Assembly (NCBI GenBank): GCA_024236155.1
Contig: JACKLA010000007.1
Coordinates: 1 to 64,000 of the forward strand
From: Sphingomonadaceae bacterium
Lineage (GTDB): Bacteria; Pseudomonadota; Alphaproteobacteria; Sphingomonadales; Sphingomonadaceae
DNA length: 64,000 nucleotides
Direction of reading: 5' to 3'
The translations under genes were made by a program, and so were the position numbers. Shown in pieces: positions 6,715 through 16,394 of the stretch. The notes beneath the pieces are model-generated. The model was not told where the DNA came from, did not search any database, and saw only the letters and a program-made list of their open reading frames with translations. Positions within the stretch are counted from its first letter, which is position 1; each line of letters begins with the position of its first letter.

Positions 6715-9667
6715 GGCCACGCACCCGAACATCTATTCCATCGCCGCACATCGCGGTTTTGCCGATGCACTGGTTGCCGGGCTGACCCCGCGATACGCGG
6801 ATGCTGAATTCGGGCTGGCGCGGCTGACGCTCCTCCTGCCCTCGGCCCGCGCCATGCGCACGGTCGGCGAAGCGTTCATCCGGCATTATGGCAAAGATGG
6901 GCGCGCCGGATTGCTGATGCCGCGCATGGCGGTGGTGGGTGACCTGGATATCGATGAAACGCTGGGGTCACTGCTCGATCCGCTTGGGGTGGGCGATATC
7001 CCGCCTGCAGTCGATCCGACCTTTCGCTGGTTGCGTCTCGCCCAGTTGATCGCAGCTGAGCAGGGCGAAAAGGCTCCGAAGGGCGCGCCGCTGATGCGGC
7101 TGGCGAGCGATCTTGCCAGCGCGATGGATCGCCTGCTGGTTGAGGATATCGGGCCGGAGGAACTCCTGGGTTCGAAAGTGCTGGACCTGCTTGGCGATCT
7201 GTCGGGCCATTGGCAGGATTCGATCCATTTGTTCGCGCGGGTCCAGCAGCGATGGTTGTCCGAACTTGGCGCGATGGGTCGGATCGACGCCGCGGCGCGC
7301 CGCAACCGGCTGTTCGATCATGCGGCCAGGAAGTGGAAGGAGCATCCTCCCGCGACCCCGATCGTTGCGGCCGGGGTCACCAGCGCCGCGCCTGCGCTGG
7401 CGTGGTTGCTCCGGCGGATCGCCGACCTGCCCGATGGTGCGGTGATCCTGCCCGATTTCGATCTTGCCATGCAGGCTGGTGTTTGGGACGAGCTTGGCGG
7501 AGCGGGCGGTGACCGCGATAACCCGTTCGAGAGCGGTGATGCGGTCACGCATCCGCAATATCACCTGAAGTTGCTGCTCAACCGCATGGGTATCGCGCGA
7601 GAGGAGGTCAGGCCGTGGCATCGCAAGGGCACGGGCGCTGCACCGCCTGAGCGCAGTCACGCGATCTCCAGCCTGTTCCTGCCCCCCGAAGCAAGCAAGA
7701 GCTGGGTCGACCTGCCACCCGAAAAGCGCAGGCTGGCTGGCGTGCGGATCATGGAAACCGCAACGCCCGAAGAAGAAGCCCAGGCCGTCGCGCTGCTGGT
7801 GCGCAAGGCTGTTGCCGAACCGGAAACGCGCGTCGCGGTCGTCACGCCCGACCGGGGGCTTGCCCGCCGCGTGGTGCAGCATCTGCGTCGCTGGCATATC
7901 GAAGCCGACGATTCCGCCGGGCGCACCCTGTCGCAGACGGCAACGGGCAGGCTATTCTTGCTGCTAGCGGAGATCATGGCTGAAGGCACTGCGCCTGTGC
8001 CCCTGATGGCGCTGCTCGGCCACCCGCTTGTTCACCAAGGCGATGATCGCGGTGCATGGCTCGACAATGTGCGTGCATTTGAGCGCGAGTTGCGCGGTCC
8101 AAGGCCTGCACCGGGGTGGGAGCCGCTGCGCGAAGTGGCGGAACAGGCGCAAGTCGTCGACTGGTGGGGCGGGGTGGAAGCGGTTATCGGCCCGCTCGTC
8201 GGTGCCAGTGATGCAATTTTGCTGACGGATGCGCTCGATTGCCTGGCTGCAGCGGGCGAGGCGCTATGTGGCGGATACCTGTGGGCGCGTGAAGATGGTC
8301 GCGCGTTGTCTTCTTTCGTGGAAGAACTGCGCGAGCAAGGGCGTTCAACCGACACGGTCATTCCCGCGAGCGACATGCACACCATACTGCGCGACCGGAT
8401 GGAGCAGGTGGCAGTCCGCCCGCCCTATGGTGGCCACCCGCGTGTCGCGATTTATGGCCTGCTCGAATCGCGCATGACCCGCGCCGACATGGTGATCTGT
8501 GCCGGGCTGAACGAGGGCAGCTGGCCAGCATCGCCCTCGGTCGATCCGCTGCTCGCACCGCCGGTTTTGCGGGCATTGGGCGTGCCGGGTGCGGACTTCC
8601 GCATCGGGCTTTCCGCGCACGACCTCGCCGGAGCGCTTGGCGCACCCGAAGTTGTGCTGAGCCGCGCGGCGCGGGACATTGCCGGTCCTTCTATCCCCTC
8701 GCGTTTCCTGCTGCGGGTTAAGGCGCTGCTGGGCGAGAAGATGGCGGCGGAACATCGCGAAACCGAAGCGGTCGAAATGGCGCGGGCAATCGATTTCGTC
8801 GAGCAGGTTGGACAAGCCTATCCGCGTCCGCGCCCGGTACCGACGCTGGAGCAACGGGAGGTGTCGATTGCGGTCACCGCGCTCGACCGGCTGTTGGGCG
8901 ATCCGTACCAGTTCTACGCGCAGTCGATCCTCGGCCTGCGTTCGCTCGACGCGCTCGATGCTGAACCATCACCTGCATGGCAGGGCGAGGTGGCGCATGA
9001 GATACTCGAGACCTGGCACAAGCAGGGCGGCGCACTGCCGGAGATCGCGCATGACGTGCTGGCGAAACACAACGCCCACCCGCTGATGCTGGGCTTGTGG
9101 TTGCCGCGCTTGCTCAAGGCGCTCGAATGGGTCGCCCAGGAGGTCGAGGGCAATCCGGAGCGGACACCGGTTGCGATCGAGGAAAAAGGCTCGATCCTGT
9201 ATGACGGGGTACGCATCAATGGGCGCGCCGACCGGATCGACCGATTGCCCGACGGGACGCTGGCCATTGTCGACTACAAGACTGGCAAGGCACCGTCGGC
9301 TTCGCAGGTGGAAGAAGGGTTCGCGCTCCAGCTGGGGCTAATCGGCCTGATGGCGGAGCAGGGCGCATTCACTGGGGTGAGCGGCGCGGCCAGCGTGTTC
9401 GAATACTGGTCGCTTGCCAAAAACGGTGACCAGTTCGGCAGGATATCCAGCCCGGTGAAGGCTGGCAGCAACCGCGCGAAAACCGAGCCCGAAGATTTTG
9501 TGCCGATGAGCGAGGAATACCTCACCACAGCCATATCCACTTACATCAAGGGAAGCGAAGCCTTCACTGCCAAGCTCAACCCGGCCTATTCCGGCTATGA
9601 CGACTACGACCAGTTGATGCGCCTCGACGAATGGCAGGCACGGCTCGATGCGGAGGAAGGGGCGTGA
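6707..9667 (+). CDS. addB: Double-strand-break repair protein AddB
   Basis: AddB, 986 residues, is the second subunit of the AddAB helicase-nuclease that resects double-strand breaks for RecA loading. The C-terminal RecB-type nuclease domain shows GRADRIDRLPDG and IVDYKTGKAP, with the catalytic D and K. The N-terminal half resembles an inactivated UvrD-like helicase. It begins with GTG eight bases inside murU and ends overlapping addA by four bases. AddAB in place of RecBCD is normal for Alphaproteobacteria. Confidence 0.93.
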   Translation: MSEATHPNIYSIAAHRGFADALVAGLTPRYADAEFGLARLTLLLPSARAMRTVGEAFIRHYGKDGRAGLLMPRMAVVGDLDIDETLGSLLDPLGVGDIPPAVDPTFRWLRLAQLIAAEQGEKAPKGAPLMRLASDLASAMDRLLVEDIGPEELLGSKVLDLLGDLSGHWQDSIHLFARVQQRWLSELGAMGRIDAAARRNRLFDHAARKWKEHPPATPIVAAGVTSAAPALAWLLRRIADLPDGAVILPDFDLAMQAGVWDELGGAGGDRDNPFESGDAVTHPQYHLKLLLNRMGIAREEVRPWHRKGTGAAPPERSHAISSLFLPPEASKSWVDLPPEKRRLAGVRIMETATPEEEAQAVALLVRKAVAEPETRVAVVTPDRGLARRVVQHLRRWHIEADDSAGRTLSQTATGRLFLLLAEIMAEGTAPVPLMALLGHPLVHQGDDRGAWLDNVRAFERELRGPRPAPGWEPLREVAEQAQVVDWWGGVEAVIGPLVGASDAILLTDALDCLAAAGEALCGGYLWAREDGRALSSFVEELREQGRSTDTVIPASDMHTILRDRMEQVAVRPPYGGHPRVAIYGLLESRMTRADMVICAGLNEGSWPASPSVDPLLAPPVLRALGVPGADFRIGLSAHDLAGALGAPEVVLSRAARDIAGPSIPSRFLLRVKALLGEKMAAEHRETEAVEMARAIDFVEQVGQAYPRPRPVPTLEQREVSIAVTALDRLLGDPYQFYAQSILGLRSLDALDAEPSPAWQGEVAHEILETWHKQGGALPEIAHDVLAKHNAHPLMLGLWLPRLLKALEWVAQEVEGNPERTPVAIEEKGSILYDGVRINGRADRIDRLPDGTLAIVDYKTGKAPSASQVEEGFALQLGLIGLMAEQGAFTGVSGAASVFEYWSLAKNGDQFGRISSPVKAGSNRAKTEPEDFVPMSEEYLTTAISTYIKGSEAFTAKLNPAYSGYDDYDQLMRLDEWQARLDAEEGA

Positions 9668-12600
9668 GCGGCGCGGTCTATGAGTTGAAGGGTGAGCAAA
9701 GGCTCGCTGTCGAGCCGGAGGAATGTGTCTGGCTTTCCGCATCTGCAGGCACCGGCAAGACCCAGGTCCTCTCCGCGCGCGTGCTGCGATTGCTGCTCCA
9801 GCCGGGTAACCACCCTTCGCAACTGCTCTGCCTCACCTTCACCAAGGCTGGCGCGGCGGAAATGGCGGTGCGCGTCAATGAAGTGCTGGCCCGCTGGGTG
9901 CGACTGGATGAAACGACACTGGGCAAGGAACTGGTCTATCTCGGCGCGCGCAACACGCCCGAGATTCGTGCCCGCGCCCGCACCCTGTTTGCCAGTGTGC
10001 TCGATTGTCCGGGCGGCGGATTGCGGATCGAGACGATCCATGCCTTCGCGCAATGGCTGCTTTCGGCTTTCCCGCAAGAGGCCGACATCCAGCCCGGATC
10101 ACGAGCCATGGAAGACCGTGACCGCGACTTGCTGGCGCGTGAGGTGCTTGCAGAACTTATGGTGGCGGCACAGGCGCAAGGCGACGACAAGACCACGCAT
10201 GCACTGGCACAGCTAAGCCTCGACAAAGGGCCGGACGCGGTCATCGGATGGTTGATGAAATGCGCTGCCGCCAGTCACCTTTGGTATGGTGACCGGGCAT
10301 GGCAACCGCCGATGCGCGGGCGTTTGCTCGCCGCGTTGGGCCTGCCTGCGGATGCCAAGGTCGAGGACGCCGCGCAATACTGCACCGATGAACAGTTCGA
10401 TGTCGGTGCGCTCCGCTGCTGTCATGCAATTTTCACCGCGTGGGATACCAAGACCGGTCGTGCCGGGGCCGATGCAATCGCGGCATGGCTGGCAGCGGAT
10501 CCGGCAGGCCGTATGGCGCTGCTCGATACTTTTCCCGGCGCAATCATGACCAAGGCGGGTGCGCCGCTGGCCAATGTGGCCAAGCGAGATGAGAGCTATG
10601 CCCAGCACCTTGCGCTGGTGCAGGTATCGATGGCGCGGGTCACCGATTTCATCGCCTTGATCGAACTTGCTGACTGGCTCGCCCCGCTGCTCGAAGTAGG
10701 GCGGAAATTCGCATTCCTGTCGGACGAGGCCAAGGCGCGGGAAGGCTTCGTCGATTTTGACGACCAGATACGCAAGGCAGCCGAACTGCTTACGCGCAAG
10801 GGCATGGCGCCGTGGATACGCTACAAGCTCGACCGGCAGTTCGATCACATACTGATCGACGAGGCACAGGACACCAATGCGCAGCAATGGGCAATCATCC
10901 ACGCGCTGATCGACGATTTTTTCAGTGGTGAAGGTGCGCGCGACGGCAAGCTTCGCACCATCTTCACCGTCGGGGACTACAAGCAGGCGATCTTCCGCTT
11001 CCAGGGCACCAGTCCCGAGAATTTCCAGGCCGCCAAGGAGCGCGTGCGGAAAGAGATGGAGGGGGCGGCTGTCAATGCCGAGCAACTGCGGGCAAACATC
11101 CGCCCTCGCAGGCTGGAGGAATATGGGCTCGACCGTTCCTTCCGCACGGCGAAACCTGTGCTCGAATTCGTCGACAAGGCAATCGATGCGGTTGGCTGGC
11201 AGCGGTTCGGCCTGAAGCAGGAACCATCACCTCATATCGGGCAGGAACGACCGGGGCAGGTCACGCTGTGGAATTACGTCACCGGCCCTGACGGGGATGA
11301 CGGTGATAGTGGAGATACCGACGATGACAGCTGGCTCGCTCGGCATGACCGAATGCTGGCGGAGAAAATCGCGCTCCAGGTGAAGCACTGGATGGACACG
11401 GGTTATCCGCTGGCCAAGCCCGATCCGCCCCGCAATGCGACGCCCGGCGATGTGATGATCCTCGTGCGCAAGCGCAAGGAACTCGCGAGCCTGATCGTTG
11501 CCCGATTATATGCGGCGGGTGTGCCGGTGGCGGGTGTCGACCGCCTGAGGCTGGGTAATCCGCTGGCGGTGAAGGATCTGCTGGTCGCACTGCGTTTCGC
11601 TGCGCAACCGCTCGACGATCTCAGCCTCGCCAACCTTCTGGTCTCGCCGCTGATCGGGTGGAGTCAGGAAGACCTGCTCGAATATGGCTATCGTGATCGC
11701 AAGGTTCGGCTGTGGGATCACTTGCGCAAAAGCGAAGCACTGCGTGCTGCAGAAACCGCCGGTAAGCTGCGCGACCTGCTGCGATTGGCAGATTACGAGC
11801 CAGTGCAGGCACTGCTGCACTGGATACTGGTCGGTCCATGGCGCGGACGGCGCAAGCTGGTCGAGCGACTGGGGCGCGAGGCGAACGATCCGATCGACGA
11901 ACTCCTCAACGCGGCGCAGGCCTATGCCGCCGACCATACGGCGAGCCTGCAGGGCTTTATCCAGTGGTTCGATGCTGGCGATGGTGAGCTGAAGCGGGAA
12001 GCGGGCGAGAATGCCGATCTGGTGCGGGTGATGACCGTGCATGGCAGCAAGGGTTTGCAGGCGCCAATCGTCATCCTTGCCGATGCGGCAGGTGCGCCGG
12101 GCGATCGGGTGGATTTCGGCATCGCGGAAAATGTGCCGGGTTCAGGCGAACCCCTGACCATTCCCCTGCCGGGTATCGGCAAGGACCGGGTCGTGGGGCC
12201 ACTGGCCGAAGCGCGTGATGCAGCGGTTGCGGCCGAACTCGAAGAACACTGGCGGTTGCTCTATGTCGCGATGACACGCGCCGAGGAAGCCTTGTTTATC
12301 GGTGGCTCACTCGGCCCGCGCGAACAGAAAAAAGGGCCGCACGAAGACAGCTGGTTTGCGCGTTTGCAGCCGTTGTTCGTGGACGATGCACTCGAAGACG
12401 ATCTGTGGGGTGCGCGCTGGGAATGGGGTGAGAAGCCTCCGGCGATCAAGGAGAGGGCGGGAAAGGTCGAACGGCTGCAAGCCGCAGTCCTGCCGGATTG
12501 GGCGACCACTCCCATTGGCCCCGAGCCGCGCCCGCCGCGGCCACTCGCGCCTTCGTCGGCAGGCGAGGATTTTGCACCCGATCCGCCGCTGCAGCCCGAA

Positions 12601-13149
12601 ATCGCGGAGGTGGCGGCGCGGCGCGGGGTTTTGATTCACGCCCTGCTCGAACGCCTGCCTGCTGTCGATCCGGCGGCGCGGGAATCCAAAGCACTCGATT
12701 GGCTGTCCAGGCAGGCCGACGACTTGCCGGAAGATGCGCGCCTGGAGATCGCATCTTCGGTTTTTCGCGTTCTCAATACACCTGAGTTTGCGCCGATCTT
12801 CGGCCCGGATGCGCTGGCCGAAGTCCCACTGGCTGCTACGGTTGGGGGACAGGTCGTGGCCGGGACCGCCGATCGCCTGCTGGTGACACCAGAACAGGTT
12901 ACGGTCGTCGATTTCAAGACCGCGCGCAGGCCGCCGCAATCGCTCGAACAACTGCCCGCTTCGACCATTGCCCAGATGGCAGCCTATGTCGCCGCGCTCG
13001 AAGCGATCTATCCGGGCCGGGAGGTTCGCGCGGCGGTGCTTTATACCCAAGCGCCGCAGCTTATTGCGATACCGCCCGAAGCCATGGCCGGTTCGAAGGC
13101 GGGATTTTCCACAAGGGAGGAAAGCTTTGCTCCCGATGCCGTTGAGTAA
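9664..13149 (+). CDS. addA: Double-strand-break repair helicase AddA
   Basis: AddA, 1161 residues, is a UvrD-type 3'-5' helicase with a C-terminal nuclease. Visible motifs are Walker A (SASAGTGKTQVLSARVLRLL), the Walker B/DEXQ segment ILIDEAQDTNAQQW, motif V (TVHGSKGLQAPIVIL), motif VI (LLYVAMTRAEEALF) and the nuclease VVDFKTARRPP near residue 1080. The GTG start overlaps the addB stop. Its Walker A and nuclease residues look intact, so it should be active with AddB. Confidence 0.96.
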   Translation: MSGAVYELKGEQRLAVEPEECVWLSASAGTGKTQVLSARVLRLLLQPGNHPSQLLCLTFTKAGAAEMAVRVNEVLARWVRLDETTLGKELVYLGARNTPEIRARARTLFASVLDCPGGGLRIETIHAFAQWLLSAFPQEADIQPGSRAMEDRDRDLLAREVLAELMVAAQAQGDDKTTHALAQLSLDKGPDAVIGWLMKCAAASHLWYGDRAWQPPMRGRLLAALGLPADAKVEDAAQYCTDEQFDVGALRCCHAIFTAWDTKTGRAGADAIAAWLAADPAGRMALLDTFPGAIMTKAGAPLANVAKRDESYAQHLALVQVSMARVTDFIALIELADWLAPLLEVGRKFAFLSDEAKAREGFVDFDDQIRKAAELLTRKGMAPWIRYKLDRQFDHILIDEAQDTNAQQWAIIHALIDDFFSGEGARDGKLRTIFTVGDYKQAIFRFQGTSPENFQAAKERVRKEMEGAAVNAEQLRANIRPRRLEEYGLDRSFRTAKPVLEFVDKAIDAVGWQRFGLKQEPSPHIGQERPGQVTLWNYVTGPDGDDGDSGDTDDDSWLARHDRMLAEKIALQVKHWMDTGYPLAKPDPPRNATPGDVMILVRKRKELASLIVARLYAAGVPVAGVDRLRLGNPLAVKDLLVALRFAAQPLDDLSLANLLVSPLIGWSQEDLLEYGYRDRKVRLWDHLRKSEALRAAETAGKLRDLLRLADYEPVQALLHWILVGPWRGRRKLVERLGREANDPIDELLNAAQAYAADHTASLQGFIQWFDAGDGELKREAGENADLVRVMTVHGSKGLQAPIVILADAAGAPGDRVDFGIAENVPGSGEPLTIPLPGIGKDRVVGPLAEARDAAVAAELEEHWRLLYVAMTRAEEALFIGGSLGPREQKKGPHEDSWFARLQPLFVDDALEDDLWGARWEWGEKPPAIKERAGKVERLQAAVLPDWATTPIGPEPRPPRPLAPSSAGEDFAPDPPLQPEIAEVAARRGVLIHALLERLPAVDPAARESKALDWLSRQADDLPEDARLEIASSVFRVLNTPEFAPIFGPDALAEVPLAATVGGQVVAGTADRLLVTPEQVTVVDFKTARRPPQSLEQLPASTIAQMAAYVAALEAIYPGREVRAAVLYTQAPQLIAIPPEAMAGSKAGFSTREESFAPDAVE

Positions 13150-13197
13150 GCCGCCAGCTTGCCTACATTGGCAGTAACACAGAACAGGAGATACCCG

Positions 13198-13518
13198 ATG
13201 GCGACGATCAATGTCACCGATGCCAGCTTCCAGTCCGATGTGCTCGATTCCGACAAGCCGGTGTTGGTCGATTTCTGGGCCGACTGGTGCGGCCCGTGCA
13301 AGCAGATCGGCCCTGCGCTTGAAGAAATCAGCGACGAACTGGCCGATCAGGTGACCATTGCCAAGATGGACATCATGGAAAACCCCGGCGTTCCGGGGCA
13401 GATCGGGGTGCGCAACATCCCCTTCATGGTGCTATTCAAGGACGGCAAGCCAGTTGCCCAGAAACTGGGCGCGGCGGCGAAGAACCAGCTCAAAGGCTGG
13501 CTCGAAAGCGAGCTTTAA
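13198..13518 (+). CDS. trxA: Thioredoxin
   Basis: Thioredoxin 1, 106 residues, with the active site FWADWCGPCK and the cis-proline region NIPFMVLFKDGK. It is a cytoplasmic disulfide reductase for ribonucleotide reductase, peroxiredoxins and others. The ATG has a good AGGAGA site. It lies 48 bases after addA and may be read from the same transcript. Its stop codon overlaps the stop of the convergent phosphatase gene by four bases. Confidence 0.97.
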   Translation: MATINVTDASFQSDVLDSDKPVLVDFWADWCGPCKQIGPALEEISDELADQVTIAKMDIMENPGVPGQIGVRNIPFMVLFKDGKPVAQKLGAAAKNQLKGWLESEL

Positions 13519-14315
13519 TCCAGCTTTTCCATCCGTGCCGCCAGCTCGTCCCACAGGGCGGGTGAGGCGGCACCTATGAGGCCGGGGCGTTCCCATTCGT
13601 CGACCCGATAGTCCGAACCATCCGGGCGGGCGACCCGTCCGCCTGCCTCGTTGAGCCACAGCACGCCTGCCGCATGGTCCCAGGGCAGTGTCCGCTCGAA
13701 CAATGAGACATCGTTCACGCCCAAAGCCAGTCGCGGATATTGCTCTGCGGCACAGCGCGGGATGTCGACCAGCGAATAATGCGGGGCGATGTGTTCCTGC
13801 ACCTTTTCACGGCGGCCTTCCTGCATGAACAAGGTTGAGATGCCTGCAACGGGCGGTGTTTCACCAGTCGTGCGCGCGGCAATCCGTTCTCCGTCGATAT
13901 AGGCGCCTTCGCCCAGTCGCGCGTGGCAGAAACGGTCCTCAAGCGGATCGTATATCCATCCCGCCTGTGTCACCCCGCCATCGGCCATCGCGATCAGGAT
14001 GCCGAAAGGCGGATTGCCGCTCGCGAAGTTTCCGGTCCCATCGATCGGATCGATGATCCAGCAGGTTTTCGACAGACCGTCATAGACCGAGGCGTCCGCA
14101 TCGCATGCTTCCTCGCCAACGATGGCGAGGCCGGGTTCGAGCATTTCGACGCCTTCGGCCAGCATGGCTTCGGACTCGCGGTCGGCGATCGTGACCAGTT
14201 CGTTCTTGCCCTTGTCGGCAATCTCGTTCGCGCTGAGATTGCGATAGCGCGGCAGGATAACTTCCTGCGAAACGCGCTGGAGCAATCCGCGCATGGCAGT
14301 ATCAAGCTGACTCAC
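13515..14315 (-). CDS. Inositol monophosphatase family phosphatase
   Basis: This 266-residue protein belongs to the Mg-dependent inositol-monophosphatase fold. The metal-binding motif is WIIDPIDGTGNFASG and the second site is PWDHAAGVLWLNEAGG. EEACDAD supplies the earlier glutamate. It starts with GTG overlapping the argJ stop, so the two are coupled. Linkage to an arginine-biosynthesis gene suggests a biosynthetic phosphatase such as a HisN-type histidinol-phosphatase, but the sequence alone does not fix the substrate. A second family member (suhB-like) lies at 48.8 kb. Confidence 0.85.
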   Translation of the reverse strand: MSQLDTAMRGLLQRVSQEVILPRYRNLSANEIADKGKNELVTIADRESEAMLAEGVEMLEPGLAIVGEEACDADASVYDGLSKTCWIIDPIDGTGNFASGNPPFGILIAMADGGVTQAGWIYDPLEDRFCHARLGEGAYIDGERIAARTTGETPPVAGISTLFMQEGRREKVQEHIAPHYSLVDIPRCAAEQYPRLALGVNDVSLFERTLPWDHAAGVLWLNEAGGRVARPDGSDYRVDEWERPGLIGAASPALWDELAARMEKLD

Positions 14316-15538
14316 GAACGGTAATCCGCATTGATCGAAATATATCCGTGGGTCAGGTCGCAGGTCCAGACGGTGGCGCGGCCATCGCCAATGCCCAGAT
14401 CGACCTCGAGCTGGATTTCCTGCCCTTTCAGGTGTGCCGCCACCGGGGCTTCATCATAACCCTCGACCGGCAAGCCATTGCGCGCCGTCCATGTGCCCCC
14501 GAACGCAATCGACAGCTTGTCACGATCCGCAGGTTCACCAGCCTTGCCAACCGCCATCACGACGCGTCCCCAGTTCGCGTCTTCCCCGGCGATTGCTGTC
14601 TTGACCAGTGGAGAGTTTGCGATTGAGAGCGCGACCATGCGCGCGCTTTCGTCCGAGGCGGCACCCGTCACCGATACTTCGATGAACTTGCTTGCGCCTT
14701 CACCATCGCGAACCACGAGATGCGATAGCTGGCGGCAGACGTCATGCAGTGCCGCCGCAAAGGCATCGGCCCCGGCGTCATCGAAACTGCCGATCGGTGC
14801 ATTGCCCGCCTTGCCGGTGGCAAAGGCAAGCACGGTGTCGCTGGTGGAGGTGTCACTGTCCACCGTGATACAGCTGAATGTTTGCTCATTAGCGGCAGAA
14901 AGGCATTGCTGGAGGAAGGCTGGGTCGACCGCTGCATCGGTGAAGATATAGCCGAGCATGGTTGCCATATCCGGCGCGATCATGCCGCTGCCCTTGATGA
15001 TGCCGTTTAGCGTCACCTTTGTGCCACCGATCATGGCTGTCGTGGTGGCACCCTTGGCAAATGTGTCGGTGGTACCGATGGTGGTTGCCGCGTCTGCCCA
15101 GCTGCATGGTTGCGCACTGAGCACTGTCGCCACTCCAGCCCTGGCCTTGTCCTTGGGCAGCGGCACGCCGATCACCCCGGTTGAGGAAACGAACACTTCG
15201 TCCGCGCCGCACCCGAGGCTCTCTGCGACCTGTTCCATAATCTGCTCTACGGCTTCACGCCCGCGATATCCGGTAAAGGCGTTGGAATTGCCTGCATTGA
15301 CGATCAGCGCGCGGGCACGGCCTTTCCCGACATTGTCGCGCCCGATTTCGACTTCGCTGGACGGGCAGGCGCTGCGGGTAAACACGCCCGCGACAGCAGT
15401 TCCCTCGACCAGCTCTAAATAGGTCAGGTCGGCCCGGTCCCACGCCTTGTAGCCAGCACGGGCCACGCGCAGGGTCACGCCATCGATGGCGGGCATCGTG
15501 GGGAAGGGCTGGGCGAGCGGAGACGGTTCGAGGTCCAT
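14312..15538 (-). CDS. argJ: Bifunctional ornithine acetyltransferase / N-acetylglutamate synthase
   Basis: ArgJ, 408 residues, moves the acetyl group from N-acetylornithine to glutamate in the cyclic arginine pathway and can also use acetyl-CoA. The proprotein cleaves itself before the nucleophilic threonine in MIAPDMATMLGYIF, which is present. The C-terminus ends in the usual YINADYRS-type tail. I chose the ATG giving MDLEPSPLAQPFP; the open frame runs about 95 codons further upstream, but that part is low-complexity and has no family match. No ribosome site precedes this ATG, and a promoter-like -10 lies seven bases before it. Confidence 0.96.
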   Translation of the reverse strand: MDLEPSPLAQPFPTMPAIDGVTLRVARAGYKAWDRADLTYLELVEGTAVAGVFTRSACPSSEVEIGRDNVGKGRARALIVNAGNSNAFTGYRGREAVEQIMEQVAESLGCGADEVFVSSTGVIGVPLPKDKARAGVATVLSAQPCSWADAATTIGTTDTFAKGATTTAMIGGTKVTLNGIIKGSGMIAPDMATMLGYIFTDAAVDPAFLQQCLSAANEQTFSCITVDSDTSTSDTVLAFATGKAGNAPIGSFDDAGADAFAAALHDVCRQLSHLVVRDGEGASKFIEVSVTGAASDESARMVALSIANSPLVKTAIAGEDANWGRVVMAVGKAGEPADRDKLSIAFGGTWTARNGLPVEGYDEAPVAAHLKGQEIQLEVDLGIGDGRATVWTCDLTHGYISINADYRS

Positions 15539-15545
15539 GCAGCGC

Positions 15546-15574
15546 CTACTATGATCGCTGCGATGCGCTCGCAA
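15546..15574 (-). promoter_or_regulatory. Candidate promoter giving a leaderless argJ mRNA
   Basis: On the minus strand, TTGCGA and TAGTAG are spaced by 17 bases and TAGTAG ends seven bases before the argJ ATG. The GC-rich segment after it (GCGCTGC) resembles the discriminators seen at other promoters here. No Shine-Dalgarno sequence is present. Confidence 0.5.
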
Positions 15575-15626
15575 GCTTGCATTGCCGTTAGTGGTTAGGT
15601 TAGCGCCTTCACACGGAGGGTTGCTG

Positions 15627-16352
15627 ATGTTTTCCTTGTTCTTTTCTTCGCTTGCCGCGCTGGCATTTGCGCAGGAAACAGATGTGCAGCAACAAGTTGA
15701 TGATGCCCCCGTTGAGCAACGGCGCGTCCAACCCGTCCCGCCATCACAAGTCATTCCTGCGCCTGTCAAACGGCCTTCGCCTGCCCCGCGATCGCGTCCG
15801 ACGCCTGCAGTCCCGCTCAGCAACCCGGGGCAATGGGTTACGTCGAATGACTATCCGTTGATTTCCATGCTCATGATGGAAGAAGGTTCGACCGGATTCT
15901 TGTTGGTGGTCGGGGCAAACGGGCGCGTTGATTCATGCGTGGTCGTGTCCAGCAGTGGCTTCCCGCGGCTCGACAGGCTGGCTTGCCGACAGCTCGAGCG
16001 ACGGGCACGGTTTCGCCCGGCGACGGACGGGAAAGGCGAGGCGACCACCGGCACTTATCGCAGTGCCGTGCGTTGGGTTCAGCCCGGCAACAATCCCATA
16101 CCTGCTGCCAGTCTGGGCTGGAAGCGTCCGAAGGAGGCGAGGGAACAAAAGGCTCGCGGTGTCGTTCGTTTTTCGGTCACCGTCGACCGGGACGGCAAGA
16201 TTGCGGATTGTCGCGTTTTGAAAAGTTCCCAATTTCCTCTGCTTGATCGGGAAACTTGCATGAATATCCGACGGCTGCAGTCACAATCGCCGGGGCGCGA
16301 CAAGGAGGGGGCACCGGCTCCTCGAAGATTCACAAATTCGGTGCGTTGGTAA
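15627..16352 (+). CDS. Exported protein with two tandem TonB C-terminal-like domains
   Basis: This 241-residue protein starts with a signal peptide or signal anchor (MFSLFFSSLAALAFAQ), then a proline-rich linker (about residues 30-70, many P, R and V), then two copies of a TonB-C-like unit. Copy one contains GRVDSCVVVSSSGFPRLD and ends in TYRSAVRW; copy two contains GKIADCRVLKSSQFPLLD and ends in RFTNSVRW. The proline-rich linker and this fold are typical of TonB family proteins, which carry energy to outer-membrane receptors. The hydrophobic stretch is short, so it may be a soluble periplasmic relative. The ATG has GGAGGG upstream. Exact role unknown. Confidence 0.8.
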   Translation: MFSLFFSSLAALAFAQETDVQQQVDDAPVEQRRVQPVPPSQVIPAPVKRPSPAPRSRPTPAVPLSNPGQWVTSNDYPLISMLMMEEGSTGFLLVVGANGRVDSCVVVSSSGFPRLDRLACRQLERRARFRPATDGKGEATTGTYRSAVRWVQPGNNPIPAASLGWKRPKEAREQKARGVVRFSVTVDRDGKIADCRVLKSSQFPLLDRETCMNIRRLQSQSPGRDKEGAPAPRRFTNSVRW

Positions 16353-16394
16353 AACACATTGCCGCCAGTGGACTTGATCGTTCACAGCAACTAT

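Noticed and set aside
13515..14315. Definite naming of the IMPase-family gene as hisN
   Set aside because: The metal motifs are common to the whole family and the NFASG segment does not match HisN proteins I know well enough; only linkage to argJ hints at it.
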